Notes: generated from the letters alone by a model not told the origin. Positions 9,005 through 18,291 are shown, numbered from the stretch's first letter. The stretch is 64,000 nt of DNA from Arthrobacter citreus (GCF_009192745.1 NZ_VTFV01000007.1:62001-126000); one strand, 5' to 3'. A program made the numbers and translations.

Positions 9005-9673
9005 GTGGGAAAGAAAGAACTGACCAGCGCCGCGGAGGACTACCTCAAAGTCATCTGGACGGCACAGGAATGGACGGACGCGCCGGTGACGGTGTCTGCC
9101 CTCTCGGCACACCTGGGCTTCTCTGCGTCCTCAGTTTCCGAGGCAGTGAAGAAGCTGGCCTCGCAGGGGTTCCTCACCCATGCACGCTACGGGTCGGTTG
9201 CTTTGACTCCCACCGGCGAGCAGGCCGCGGTGAATATGGTACGCAGGCACCGGCTCATCGAAACCTTCCTGGTTGAGTATCTCGGCTACGGCTGGGACGA
9301 GGTCCATGACGAGGCAGAAAACCTTGAGCATGCTGTCTCGGACAAGATGGTCGAGGCCCTGGCGGTGCGCTTGGGGAACCCGGTCCGTGATCCGCACGGA
9401 GACCCCATTCCCGCACCCGACGGCAGCCTGCCCGCGCTGGATGCCTCCCGGTTGAGCCACAGCGAACCTGGACAGCTCCTGCGCATTGCGAGGGTTTCGG
9501 ATAACAGTCCTGAGCTGCTGCGCTATCTTGGCGGCATGGGCCTGGGCCTGGATACAGAAATCAGCGTCCTGGAGCGGCAGGCTTACGCCGGCACACTCAC
9601 CCTGGAACGGGCCGGCGGACGCGTGGAGCTTGGACTGCCCGCCGCGGAAGCCATCTGGGTTGTGCAGGCCTAA
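9005..9673 (+). CDS. Metal-dependent DtxR/MntR-family repressor, probably manganese-responsive
   Basis: A 222-residue regulator. It has an N-terminal winged helix (residues 1-70), a dimerisation and metal domain (75-140) and a C-terminal FeoA/SH3-like domain (about 150-220). Metal ligands align as H82, E86, H101, E105, E108 and H109. The residue at the DtxR Cys102 position is Glu (E105), and the DtxR Met10 position is Asp (D12). This pair is typical of manganese-sensing MntR rather than iron-sensing DtxR/IdeR. The start is a GTG with no ribosome binding site and a -10 hexamer six bases upstream. Its stop overlaps the stop of the convergent GNAT gene. No Mn transporter gene lies nearby, so its targets are elsewhere. 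Confidence 0.85.
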   Translation: MGKKELTSAAEDYLKVIWTAQEWTDAPVTVSALSAHLGFSASSVSEAVKKLASQGFLTHARYGSVALTPTGEQAAVNMVRRHRLIETFLVEYLGYGWDEVHDEAENLEHAVSDKMVEALAVRLGNPVRDPHGDPIPAPDGSLPALDASRLSHSEPGQLLRIARVSDNSPELLRYLGGMGLGLDTEISVLERQAYAGTLTLERAGGRVELGLPAAEAIWVVQA

Positions 9674-10674
9674 GCGGATTCCCGCTCCAGCGGCAGGTCG
9701 AACACAACCTGGCGGCTGATGGGCCTGTAGCCCAGGTTTTCATAGATTTGAAGGGCGCCTGACGGATTCTCGGTGTCCACGCCCAAGCCCGCGTTCTGCA
9801 TCCCCGAGTCCCGGAAACGCCGCATTGCCTCGGTGAGCATGGCCGGAGCAATTCCCTTGCCACGCCAGGGCCGAAGCACTCCCAGCAGCTCGGTGTACCC
9901 CTCGGAATAGCCGAAAATTGCCGGAGACTCCGGGTCGTAGCTGGCCAGTTGGTAGGCGGCAATCTCTCCGGAGGTCCTATCCACCACCACAAAACTCCAG
10001 TCAGCGCGGAACTGCGGGTGGCCCACCGTGAACTTCCAGCTCTCGGTATCCCGGGGCTCACTCCCCCAGTGATCCCGGAAAGCTTCGTTGTGGGCCTGCC
10101 GCAGCCGCTCGGAAATCTCCTCGGAGAAGGTCCGGAACTCCAGGCCGCCGGCCAGCTGTGCATCGGGGATGTCCCCGTCCAGCGGACGTGTCATCTCGGT
10201 GAAGTACCGCACCACGCGCGCACCTGCTGATTCCAGCAATGCCAGGTGTGAAGGGTTGTTGGCTTCCGCATAGCTGCGCAGCACGGGGTTCTCACCATCC
10301 CGCTCGTTGACCCGCACCCGGGCCCGGGCGGCCTGCCAGTGGTACACAGCGGCACCTATCCCGCGCCTTCGCCACGCCGGGTCCACCCCGCCGAATCCGG
10401 TGGCACGCACTGATCCGGGATTGAGGCTGACCAGCCCGAACGCCCTCGGCACGCCGTCGGCGTCCACCCCCAGCAGGGAGTCCAATGCCGGGTCGTCGCC
10501 CCGCCGCTGCAGTGCGTGCTCCAGATCCGCACGGTCCTCGGCCCACCCCGGCTTGTCCACGTCCACCATCCGGCGGATCAGGGCATGCCAGTCATCAAGG
10601 TCGGCCTCGGTGATGGCACGCCAGGCCAGCTGGGTCTGCGGTCCGGGCAGCTGTACAGGATTCGTTGAAGCCAT
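9670..10674 (-). CDS. Tandem GNAT acetyltransferase
   Basis: 334 residues with two GNAT modules. The first (about 15-165) has the pyrophosphate-binding turn WRRRGIGAAVYHW. The second (about 180-325) has WRGKGIAPAMLTEAMRRF followed by GLGVDTENPSGALQIYENLG. Two-module GNATs include mycothiol synthase MshD, but the ending motif and context do not allow me to call MshD, and the substrate is unknown. AGGAG lies too close to the ATG to be a good ribosome site, while TACGCT stands seven bases upstream of the ATG, suggesting a leaderless mRNA. Confidence 0.8.
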   Translation of the reverse strand: MASTNPVQLPGPQTQLAWRAITEADLDDWHALIRRMVDVDKPGWAEDRADLEHALQRRGDDPALDSLLGVDADGVPRAFGLVSLNPGSVRATGFGGVDPAWRRRGIGAAVYHWQAARARVRVNERDGENPVLRSYAEANNPSHLALLESAGARVVRYFTEMTRPLDGDIPDAQLAGGLEFRTFSEEISERLRQAHNEAFRDHWGSEPRDTESWKFTVGHPQFRADWSFVVVDRTSGEIAAYQLASYDPESPAIFGYSEGYTELLGVLRPWRGKGIAPAMLTEAMRRFRDSGMQNAGLGVDTENPSGALQIYENLGYRPISRQVVFDLPLERESA

Positions 10675-10679
10675 GGCTC

Positions 10680-13600
10680 CTAGCGTAGGGCAAGGCTGCT
10701 TTGGGCCGCACCCAGCTCAAGACGGCGCGCGCACCAGGCGGCGTCGGCCGGGTTGTGGGTAACCACCACCACGGTCTTGCCAGCCAGACCGACGGAAAGG
10801 TCTGCCATCAGCTGGCGCCCCGCCGCCGGGTCCAGGTGCGCCGTGGGCTCATCCAGCAGCACGATTCCGGCTTCAGTCAGCAGGGCGCGGGCAACTGCCA
10901 GCCGCTGGCGCTGTCCGCCGGATAGCCGGTGGCCGCCGTTGCCGATCCGGGTGTCGATGCCGTCTTCCAGCTCCGCGACAAGTCCGCCCAGCCCCACAGC
11001 CTCCAGTGCAGCCAGCATTTCTGCCTCGCTTGGAGCGTTGGACCGGTCACGGGCGATGAGCAGGTTGCCGCGCAGGGTGGAGTCAAAGAGGTGCGCCTCC
11101 TGCGGACACCAGGCCATGCCGCGGGCTTCACGGCTGAAGTCCGACGCCGGGCGCCCGCCAATGCGGAACTCTCCAGCCTGGGGTTCCAGGAAGCCGAGCA
11201 GCACTCCCAGCAGGGTGGACTTGCCGCTGCCGGACGGGCCGGTGACAGCCAGCCAGTCGCCCGGTTCCAGGCTGAGGTCGACGCCGGAGAGCACCTCGCG
11301 TGATCCCCCGGGGTAGCGGTAGTGGATTCCGGACAGTTCGATGCTGCCCGGCCGCGGTGCAGCTGGAACGGCAGTGGACGAATCCCCTTCCGTGCCGGGG
11401 TCGACCGAATCCGACCCCAGGTCCGGAAGCACCTTGTCCCCAAGCACCCGCCAGGCGGTGAACTGCTGGACTGAACCGTTGACCGCCGCGAAGCACTCCA
11501 GCAGGGCCAGCTGCATCAGCACGATCACCGCTGCGACTGTTGCCGGGACGCCCTGCGCCAGGTGCAGGATCCAGAGCGCTGAGCCGGCGCAGGCCAGCGC
11601 CGTCATGGCGTTGGCCAGGCCCTGGGCCCAGGCGCTGCGCCGGGCTGCTCCGGCCGCGGCAGCATCCAGCAGCCGCTGCCGCGTCACCACGGGCGTGGCG
11701 GACGTGTTGGCTTCCAGGTCACGGGCCGCGCCGAGCAGCTTTGCCATGGAGGCCATGGCCTTCGACTGCAGCGTTACCGTGCGGGCGCGGGCAGCGGCGT
11801 CGGCCCAGAGGGCAACGGCCGGGGCTGCAACCAGCCCGATCAGGCACAGGCCAAGCTGCACCCAGATCGCTTCCGGAATCAGGATCGAGGTGGCAATGCA
11901 CGCTGCCACCGCTGTGACGAACGCCGTCAGCGGAGCGAAGACCACGCGCGGGGCAATGTCGCGCAGCTCGTCGACATCTCCCACCAGGCGTTCCAGCGCT
12001 CCCCCGCCGCGGGCCAGCCGGCGCCATCCTTCGGGGCGGTTCAGCAGGCCGTTCCAGAGCCGGATGCGGATGGAGTTGGTGGCGCGGAAGACGGCGTCGT
12101 GGAGGTGGAGCCGTTCACGGTAGCGCAGGACTGCGCGGCCGATGCCGAAGAACCGCACTCCCACGATGGCGGTGAGCAGGTACAGGATCGGAGGCTGCTC
12201 GGAAGCGCGGACAATCAGCCAGCCGGACAAGGCACTGAGCGCGACGGCGAAAATGGTTGCGCCGGTTCCGTAGGCCAGTGCCTTCAGGAACTGGGGGCTC
12301 CAGGGCCGCAGCACCAGCAGGTTCTTCCACAGGGGCTGATGCGCGTAGCCTGCCTGCGCAGTCGAACCGCTGAACTCAGGGAGGACCTCCTGGGACTCCT
12401 GATCAGCCGCAGGCTGGATGTCGGGCACCGGCGCGGACTCGGAGGCGCCTTCGCCTACCTTGACCACGGCCTGCGCAAGGGCCGCGGTCCGGCGGTCATG
12501 GGCGACCAGCAGGACAGTGCATTCGGGGCTGAGGCTGGCCAGTGCGGATCGAACCGCAGCGGCACTGGTTTCATCCAGGTGTGCGGTAGGTTCATCCGCG
12601 AGCAGGACGCTAACGCCGGGAACGTTGCGCACACGGGCGATGGCCCGCGCTACGGCCACGCGGCGCTGTTCGCCGGGGCTGAGGTCTGCGGTGTGGGCGT
12701 CCAGCAGGTGCACCGAGCGGATCTCCGCCAGCGCCTGCCCGGCTGCGGTGAGCTGGTCTCCGGGATCTGCCAGTCCGGAATACAGCCCGATTTCGGCAGC
12801 TACGGTGTCCTCCACCAGGACCGGATGCTGCGGGATCCAGGCGATCTTGGAACGGTCCACACCGGAGGCGCTCCCGCTGACCTCGATTCCGGCACCGTCC
12901 CGGCGCAGGCCGGCCAGCACTTCGAGAACGGTAGTCTTGCCGCTGCCGCTGGGGCCGGTAAGTGCCGCTATGGCTCCGGCAGGCACGGTGAAGGAGAGGT
13001 CCTCGATCACCGGTTCGGGCCGCCCGTCGTACTTGACGGTCAGGCCGCGTACGGTCACGCCGCCGTCGTTGGTTTCCGGTTCCCGGGCCAGCGGGCGGGC
13101 CGACGGCGCGTCAAGCACGGCATTGGTCCGCTTGAGGGCTTCCAGCCCGTCTTCGCTGGAGTGGTGCGCTGTGCCGAGATCCCGCAGCGGCTGGTAGCAC
13201 TCGGGAGCCAGGATCAGTGCCAGGAGGCCCAGTTCCAGTGACATGTCCCCGTGCACCAGGCGCACGCCAATGAACACGGCCACCACTGCCACGGAGATCG
13301 TGGCGATCAGTTCAAGCGCCAGGGAGGACATAAAGGCCACGCGCAGGGTTTCCAGGGTGGTGACGCGGTAGCGGTCGGCGACGTCGCGCAGCGCCCGGGT
13401 CTGGGCACGGGCACGGCCCAGGCCCACCAGCACCGGCAGGCCCTTGGCCAGTTCAAGCATGTTGTCCGAGAGCCGGTTCAGCGCTTCGATGGCCTTCGCC
13501 GTCTTGTCTCCGGTGTGCAGGCCGATCAGGATCATGAACACCGGCACCAGCGGAACGGTCAGGACAATCACGACGGCGCTGACCCAGTCGGCGGTGAGGA

Positions 13601-14033
13601 TGCGGACGCCGACCAGGAGCGGCAGGACCGCGCAGGTCACGAGCGCCGGAAGGTACTTGGCGTAGTAGTTGTCCAGTCCGTCCAGTCCGCGGGTCAGAAG
13701 GACGCTAAGTGCGCCCGGTCCCATGCCGGGGACGCTGCCGCCGTCGGCCAGGACCCTCTGCGTGAGCTGACCGCGCAGTTCGTCCTTGACCCCGGCCGCG
13801 GCCCGCTGCGCCACGGTTTCCTGGGCCCACATCGCCACTGACCGCAGCACCGCTCCGCTGATACCCGTGGCGGCGACGTATCCCCAGTCCGGGCTGCCGG
13901 CGGCGAGGCCGGCAATTCCGGCGGCAACACCGGTTGCCAGCAGCACCAGGGCCAGGGCCTTGACCGCGGCGACGAGTCCCAGCAGGTACAGCGCCCGGCG
14001 GCTGGTGGCGCTGACCGGAAGGACCGGCTTCAC
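10680..14033 (-). CDS. cydDC: Fused CydD-CydC thiol reductant ABC exporter
   Basis: A 1117-residue fusion of two ABC half-transporters that together export glutathione- or cysteine-type reductants needed to assemble cytochrome bd. The first half (about 1-540) has six membrane segments, Walker A GPSGSGKTTVL and signature LSPGEQRRVAVARA. The second half (about 570-1110) has Walker [13 protein letters not shown] and signature LSGGQRQRLAVARA. In E. coli CydD and CydC are separate; one-chain fusions occur in actinobacteria. The GTG start overlaps the cydB stop by four bases, so translation is coupled. Confidence 0.93.
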   Translation of the reverse strand: MKPVLPVSATSRRALYLLGLVAAVKALALVLLATGVAAGIAGLAAGSPDWGYVAATGISGAVLRSVAMWAQETVAQRAAAGVKDELRGQLTQRVLADGGSVPGMGPGALSVLLTRGLDGLDNYYAKYLPALVTCAVLPLLVGVRILTADWVSAVVIVLTVPLVPVFMILIGLHTGDKTAKAIEALNRLSDNMLELAKGLPVLVGLGRARAQTRALRDVADRYRVTTLETLRVAFMSSLALELIATISVAVVAVFIGVRLVHGDMSLELGLLALILAPECYQPLRDLGTAHHSSEDGLEALKRTNAVLDAPSARPLAREPETNDGGVTVRGLTVKYDGRPEPVIEDLSFTVPAGAIAALTGPSGSGKTTVLEVLAGLRRDGAGIEVSGSASGVDRSKIAWIPQHPVLVEDTVAAEIGLYSGLADPGDQLTAAGQALAEIRSVHLLDAHTADLSPGEQRRVAVARAIARVRNVPGVSVLLADEPTAHLDETSAAAVRSALASLSPECTVLLVAHDRRTAALAQAVVKVGEGASESAPVPDIQPAADQESQEVLPEFSGSTAQAGYAHQPLWKNLLVLRPWSPQFLKALAYGTGATIFAVALSALSGWLIVRASEQPPILYLLTAIVGVRFFGIGRAVLRYRERLHLHDAVFRATNSIRIRLWNGLLNRPEGWRRLARGGGALERLVGDVDELRDIAPRVVFAPLTAFVTAVAACIATSILIPEAIWVQLGLCLIGLVAAPAVALWADAAARARTVTLQSKAMASMAKLLGAARDLEANTSATPVVTRQRLLDAAAAGAARRSAWAQGLANAMTALACAGSALWILHLAQGVPATVAAVIVLMQLALLECFAAVNGSVQQFTAWRVLGDKVLPDLGSDSVDPGTEGDSSTAVPAAPRPGSIELSGIHYRYPGGSREVLSGVDLSLEPGDWLAVTGPSGSGKSTLLGVLLGFLEPQAGEFRIGGRPASDFSREARGMAWCPQEAHLFDSTLRGNLLIARDRSNAPSEAEMLAALEAVGLGGLVAELEDGIDTRIGNGGHRLSGGQRQRLAVARALLTEAGIVLLDEPTAHLDPAAGRQLMADLSVGLAGKTVVVVTHNPADAAWCARRLELGAAQSSLALR

Positions 14034-15046
14034 TGGACCTTCACCTTGTGCACAGCGGGGATGGACTCAGCCGTGACGCGCTTGCGGAAGACCCAGTAGG
14101 TCCAGCCCTGGTAGAGCAGCACGATCGGCAGGCCGAACACGGAGACCCAGGTCATGACCTTCAGCGTGTAGGGGCTGGAGGACGCATTCTCGATGGTCAG
14201 GTTCCAGGCTGCGTCGAGCGAGGACGGAAGGACCACCGGGTACATGGCCGCGAAGATGGATACCGCGCCAAAGAGAAGGAACGCGCCCAGGGACGCGAAG
14301 GACAGCGCTTCCCGGCCCCTGAATGCCATCACCCAGGCGACCACCAGGGCAACCACGGCAACGGCCAGCGGGATCAGGGACATCAGCTCGCCGCTGGTGA
14401 ACTGCACGCCGATGGCCCAGGCAGCCAGCGGCAGCACGCCCACGGGCAGCCAGCGCACGACGGCGCGGCGGGCCCGGGCGCGGATCTCGCCGTCGGTCTT
14501 GAGCATCAGGAAGGCGCACGCGTGAACCAGGGCAAAACCGACAACGGCCAGGCCGCCAAGGACTGCCCAGGGGGTGAGCCAGGCGAAGGCTCCGCCCACG
14601 CGGTCGCCGTTCTCATTCAGCGGCAGGCCCGTGGAGGTCAGCGCCAGAGCCGCACCTACACCGAACGCGCTGACGAAGGAACCCAGTGCCATTGCCCAGT
14701 CCCAGCGGTTGCGCCAGCGGTCGGAGTCCCGCTTGCCGCGGTATTCGATCGAAACAGCGCGGAAGATCAGGCCGAGCAACACCAGTGTCAGCGGCAGGTA
14801 GAGCGCGGAGAACAGCGCTGCGTACCAGAACGGGAAAGCTGCGAAGGTCATGGCGCCTGCGGTGATGAGCCAGACTTCGTTGCCGTCCCACACAGGACCG
14901 ATGGTGTTGAGCAGTACGCGCCGCTCGCGCTCATTGCGGGCGAAGAGCTTCATGAGCATGCCCACGCCCAGGTCGAACCCTTCCAGGAACAGGTACCCAA
15001 CCCAGAGGAAGGCAATAACAATGAACCAGAATGTTGGAAGCGTCAT
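14030..15046 (-). CDS. cydB: Cytochrome bd ubiquinol/menaquinol oxidase subunit II
   Basis: A 338-residue multi-spanning membrane protein beginning MTLPTFWFIVIAFLWVGYLF, typical of CydB, with about eight or nine hydrophobic segments. It pairs with CydA in the high-affinity terminal oxidase. GGAAGGGAAG precedes the ATG. It lies 15 bases after cydA and overlaps cydDC. Confidence 0.95.
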   Translation of the reverse strand: MTLPTFWFIVIAFLWVGYLFLEGFDLGVGMLMKLFARNERERRVLLNTIGPVWDGNEVWLITAGAMTFAAFPFWYAALFSALYLPLTLVLLGLIFRAVSIEYRGKRDSDRWRNRWDWAMALGSFVSAFGVGAALALTSTGLPLNENGDRVGGAFAWLTPWAVLGGLAVVGFALVHACAFLMLKTDGEIRARARRAVVRWLPVGVLPLAAWAIGVQFTSGELMSLIPLAVAVVALVVAWVMAFRGREALSFASLGAFLLFGAVSIFAAMYPVVLPSSLDAAWNLTIENASSSPYTLKVMTWVSVFGLPIVLLYQGWTYWVFRKRVTAESIPAVHKVKVQ

Positions 15047-15061
15047 GTTCTTCCCTTCCTG

Positions 15062-16681
15062 CTAGTAGGCGAAATCGAGGACGTCGTCGGACTTGCGTCC
15101 GCCGGGCTTGCCGTCACCGCTGTCTCCGGTACCGTCCGGCCCGTCAGAGCCGTCACCGTCGTGTCCGTTACCGGGCAGCAGTTCGGGCATGGCGGATGGC
15201 ACGCCTCCGCGGACGTACTTCGCCAGCAGGCCGACTTCCACCACCAGCAGCGCCAGGTAGATGACCGTGAAGGAGATGACGGAGAACAGCAGTTCCGCCT
15301 TGCTTACCCCCGGGGACACCGCCGCTGCGGTGAACATAAAGACGTTGTCTATTCCGGTGAAGCTTGGGTTGGGCACCACAACGAAGGGCTGGCGGCCCAT
15401 CTCGGTGAAGATCCAGCCGGCGCTGTTGGCGCCGAACGGAGCGAGGATGCCGAACACGGCCAGGCGCATAAGCCCCTTGGACTGCGGCACGGTGCCCTTG
15501 CGGGTAACCCAGAGGGCCACCGCGGCAGCCACCGCAGCGATACCGCCGAAGCCGATCATGATGCGGAAGCCCCAGTAGGTCACAGCCATAACCGGCAGGT
15601 AGTCGATCTCCTGGCCGGCCTGCTCGCCATACATCGGGTCATCAGGCAGGTGGGTGCCGTAGTTTTCCTGGTACTCCGGGATCAGCGTGTTCACGCCGTC
15701 CACAGGCGTGTTGAAGTCGCCGTTTGCCAGGAAGGACAGGACGCCGGGAACCTCGATCAGTGTCTTGACGTCGTCGCAGTCACGGGCACCCACGTCCCCA
15801 ACGGAGAGGATGGAGAACGAGGTGCCGTTGTGGCAGGCAGCTTCCGCGGCAGCCATCTTCATTGGCTGCTGCTCGAACATCAGCTTGCCCTGCAGGTCAC
15901 CCGTGATGGCGGTGCCGGCGAACGCTACAACTGCGACGGCTGCACCAATACGGAGCGCCTTGATCCAGACCGCATGGTCGGTCTTGTCCCGCCCAATCGC
16001 GGCGTCTTCGCCCACGATCACGCGGCCGTTCTCGTCCACCGTGTCGATGCCGTCGCGGCGCCGCTTCCACAGGTGGTACCAGGAAATACCCAGGAGGAAG
16101 CCGCCGGCAACGGCGAATGCACCGGTGATGGTGTGGGGGAAGGCAACCAGCAGGGTGTTGTTTGTGAGCACGGCCCAGATGTCCGTCATGACGGCCCGGC
16201 CGTCCACGAGCTCAACGCCAACCGGATGCTGCATCCAGGAGTTCGCTGCGAGGATGAAGTACGCCGAGAGCGCCGAGGCCCCCGTTGCCAGCCAGATGGT
16301 GGCTAGGTGAAGCTTCTTGGGGAGGCGGTTCCAGCCGAAGATCCAGAGGCCCAGGAACACGGACTCGGTAAAGAAGGCGAGCAGCGATTCAAGTGCCAGC
16401 GGGGCCCCGAAGACGTCGCCGACAAACCGGCTGTACTCGCTCCAGGCCATCCCAAACTGGAATTCCTGGACCAGGCCGGTAGCCACGCCCATGATGAAGT
16501 TGATCAGGAACAGCTTGCCCCAGAACTTGGTCAGGCGCAGGTACTCTTCCTTGCCGGTGCGGACCCATGCGGTCTGCAGGGCGGCCACAACCAGCCCCAG
16601 GCCAATGGTCAGCGGGACCATCAGGAAGTGATACACCGTCGTAATGCCGAATTGCCAGCGGGCAATGTCCAATGCTTCCAC
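15062..16681 (-). CDS. cydA: Cytochrome bd oxidase subunit I
   Basis: 539 residues with nine predicted membrane segments. It carries the haem and quinol sites of cytochrome bd, which reduces oxygen to water at low oxygen tension. The N-terminus VEALDIARWQFGITTVYHFL includes the conserved haem-ligand histidine region. The conserved GRQPx motif reads GRQPF rather than the common GRQPW. The hydrophilic C-terminal tail is rich in Gly and Asp. The start is a GTG with AAGGA eight bases upstream. It is the first gene of cydA-cydB-cydDC and is transcribed away from the BlaI-type regulator across an intergenic region with three dyads. Confidence 0.95.
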   Translation of the reverse strand: MEALDIARWQFGITTVYHFLMVPLTIGLGLVVAALQTAWVRTGKEEYLRLTKFWGKLFLINFIMGVATGLVQEFQFGMAWSEYSRFVGDVFGAPLALESLLAFFTESVFLGLWIFGWNRLPKKLHLATIWLATGASALSAYFILAANSWMQHPVGVELVDGRAVMTDIWAVLTNNTLLVAFPHTITGAFAVAGGFLLGISWYHLWKRRRDGIDTVDENGRVIVGEDAAIGRDKTDHAVWIKALRIGAAVAVVAFAGTAITGDLQGKLMFEQQPMKMAAAEAACHNGTSFSILSVGDVGARDCDDVKTLIEVPGVLSFLANGDFNTPVDGVNTLIPEYQENYGTHLPDDPMYGEQAGQEIDYLPVMAVTYWGFRIMIGFGGIAAVAAAVALWVTRKGTVPQSKGLMRLAVFGILAPFGANSAGWIFTEMGRQPFVVVPNPSFTGIDNVFMFTAAAVSPGVSKAELLFSVISFTVIYLALLVVEVGLLAKYVRGGVPSAMPELLPGNGHDGDGSDGPDGTGDSGDGKPGGRKSDDVLDFAY

Positions 16682-16705
16682 GTGCAGGTCCTTAGTTATG
16701 TCATG

Positions 16706-16779
16706 TTCTACAAGCGGTAGAAAACCCTTCTTCTACGAATCGTAGAACACTAGGCGACACATTTCTACGTGACGTAGAG
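16706..16779. promoter_or_regulatory. Three repeated dyads TTCTAC-N5-GTAGAA between cydA and blaI
   Basis: Site 1 at 16706-16722, site 2 at 16731-16747 and site 3 at 16763-16779 (last arm GTAGAG). All have six-base arms and a five-base centre. Starts are 25 and 32 bases apart. A candidate cyd -10 (TAGTGT on the minus strand, 16750-16745) lies between sites 2 and 3. A candidate blaI -10 (TATTGT, 16798-16803) lies just after site 3. The likely ligand is the BlaI-family protein encoded at 16897; this is inference from position and dyad form. Confidence 0.7.
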
Positions 16780-16896
16780 AACTTCCGAAAAAGTCGGTAT
16801 TGTTAAGCTCCTCGGCAGGACCCGGCAGGGTCCGCCGTGAGGGACAACCTGCCCGGGGCGAACTCCCGGACCAGGAACCAGAAGAGATAAAGGAAG

Positions 16897-17277
16897 ATGC
16901 GGACTATGGCGACTCTTGGAGAGCTCGAGCGTGCGATGATGGACCTCCTCTGGGAGTCCGCCGAGGCGTTGACCGCCAATGAACTCCGCGAACGCCTGGC
17001 GCAGAATGACGCGGGACGCGCCGAGGCAAAGGGCCTGGCCGTGACCACGGTCCTCACAGTTCTCTCCCGGCTCGAGAAAAAGGCCCTGGTGGCGCGTGAA
17101 CGCGACATCCGCCCCCACCGCTACCGTGCAGTGACGACCCGCGCCGAACACACCGCCGAGCTTATGCACGAGGTCCTCGGCTCAGCCAACGACCGCGAAG
17201 CGGTCCTGGCCCGCTTCGTCGGTTCCGTCTCGGCAACCGAAGCGCAAACCCTGCGCAGGCTGCTCGACGGCGCCTAG
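16897..17277 (+). CDS. BlaI/MecI-family transcriptional repressor
   Basis: A winged-helix repressor of 126 residues, or 123 if it starts at the second ATG (16906). The later start is favoured, because AAAGGA ends only two bases before the first ATG and about 11 bases before the second. The N-terminus ATLGELERAMMDLLWESAEA and the recognition-helix region TVLTVLSRLEKKALVARERD are characteristic. Family members bind dyads as dimers and are inactivated by proteolysis through a partner M56 peptidase, here the next gene. Because the other side of the intergenic region is cydA, I infer it controls cytochrome bd synthesis as well as itself. Confidence 0.88.
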   Translation: MRTMATLGELERAMMDLLWESAEALTANELRERLAQNDAGRAEAKGLAVTTVLTVLSRLEKKALVARERDIRPHRYRAVTTRAEHTAELMHEVLGSANDREAVLARFVGSVSATEAQTLRRLLDGA

Positions 17278-17297
17278 GCCCCCGGTCTGCGCCCCGC

Positions 17298-18272
17298 ATG
17301 TTCTGGGCCTCCTATTTTCTCGCTGCACTTGCGGTAATTCTCGCCTGGCCGGTTCCAGTCCTGCTTTCACGCGCCAAGTGGCCGGCCCGGTCGCCGTTCA
17401 CCGCAATGGTGCTGTGGCAGTCGATCGCCCTTGCCGGCGGGCTGTCGATGATCGGTGCCATGCTGACCTGGGGCCTGGAGCCGATAGCGGACAACCTTGC
17501 CCAGGGCCTCCGGGGTCTCTGGAATATCCTCCTGCAGCGGCAATCCGTTGAAGCACTGGGCCTGGTCCATGTGTTCGCCATCAGCGCAGCCGTGCTGCTG
17601 AGCGTGCATCTTGTCTTCACCCTGCTGCTCACCTACTACCGCATCGTCTCCGGCCGGCGCCGCCACCGGGACATGCTGAACCTCCTCAGTTCCCCCTCGC
17701 AGAACACGCCGGCGACCCTCGTTATCCCCCATCCCTCCCCCGTGGCCTACTGCCTTCCGGGCGGGGCGCAGTCCGTCACCGTCCTCTCGGACGGGCTGAT
17801 GGATATTCTCTCCGAGGAAGAGCTTTCCGGGGTCCTCACCCATGAGAAGGCGCACCTGAGCCAGCACCACCATCTGCTGCTGTGGGCCTTCGCGGCCTGG
17901 CGGGCGGCACTGCCGTGGCTGCCCACCTCGCAGCTCGCCCAGCGGTCCGTGAACGAGCTGATCGAAATGCTGGCCGACGACGAGGCGCTGAAGAAGGTCG
18001 ACCGGCCAACCTTGATCCGCGCGGTGGCAATCGTCGCCTCCGCCTCAGGGGCAGGCGCTGATACCGCCGCCAGCCTGCCCGGCTCCTCGGTCCCTGCGGT
18101 CGCCGGCGGAGGGCTGGACGGCGAAAACGGCATGGCTGCCCGGCTCAGCCGCCTGCTCACGCCTCAGCCGCCGCTGCACCGCTGGGTCAGCGTTCTCATC
18201 CAGGCCGCTGCAGTACTGCTGCTCGCCGTCCCCACTGCGCTGCTGTTCGCCCCCGGCCTGATCCACGGCTGA
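17298..18272 (+). CDS. M56-family membrane metallopeptidase (BlaR1-like, no penicillin-sensor domain)
   Basis: 324 residues. Membrane segments lie near residues 1-22, 38-58, 92-115 and 295-320. The zinc-protease motif HEKAH is at 182-186, in VLTHEKAHLSQHH. BlaR1 proper is nearly 600 residues and ends in an extracytoplasmic penicillin-binding domain. That domain is missing here, so beta-lactam sensing is unlikely and the inducing signal is unknown. It starts 20 bases after the BlaI gene stop and is surely its partner, cleaving the repressor or triggering its loss. Confidence 0.85.
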   Translation: MFWASYFLAALAVILAWPVPVLLSRAKWPARSPFTAMVLWQSIALAGGLSMIGAMLTWGLEPIADNLAQGLRGLWNILLQRQSVEALGLVHVFAISAAVLLSVHLVFTLLLTYYRIVSGRRRHRDMLNLLSSPSQNTPATLVIPHPSPVAYCLPGGAQSVTVLSDGLMDILSEEELSGVLTHEKAHLSQHHHLLLWAFAAWRAALPWLPTSQLAQRSVNELIEMLADDEALKKVDRPTLIRAVAIVASASGAGADTAASLPGSSVPAVAGGGLDGENGMAARLSRLLTPQPPLHRWVSVLIQAAAVLLLAVPTALLFAPGLIHG

Positions 18273-18291
18273 CCGGCCGGAAACAGGGCTG

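Noticed and set aside
14048-16306. Open frame of about 750 codons on the plus strand across cydA/cydB
   Set aside because: It is the antisense shadow of two unmistakable genes; high GC keeps the opposite frame open. Its translation has no recognisable domain.
17298-18272. Beta-lactam sensor BlaR1 and a resistance locus
   Set aside because: No penicillin-binding domain is present and no beta-lactamase is adjacent; the serine hydrolase at 52.5 kb is unlinked and of a broad family.
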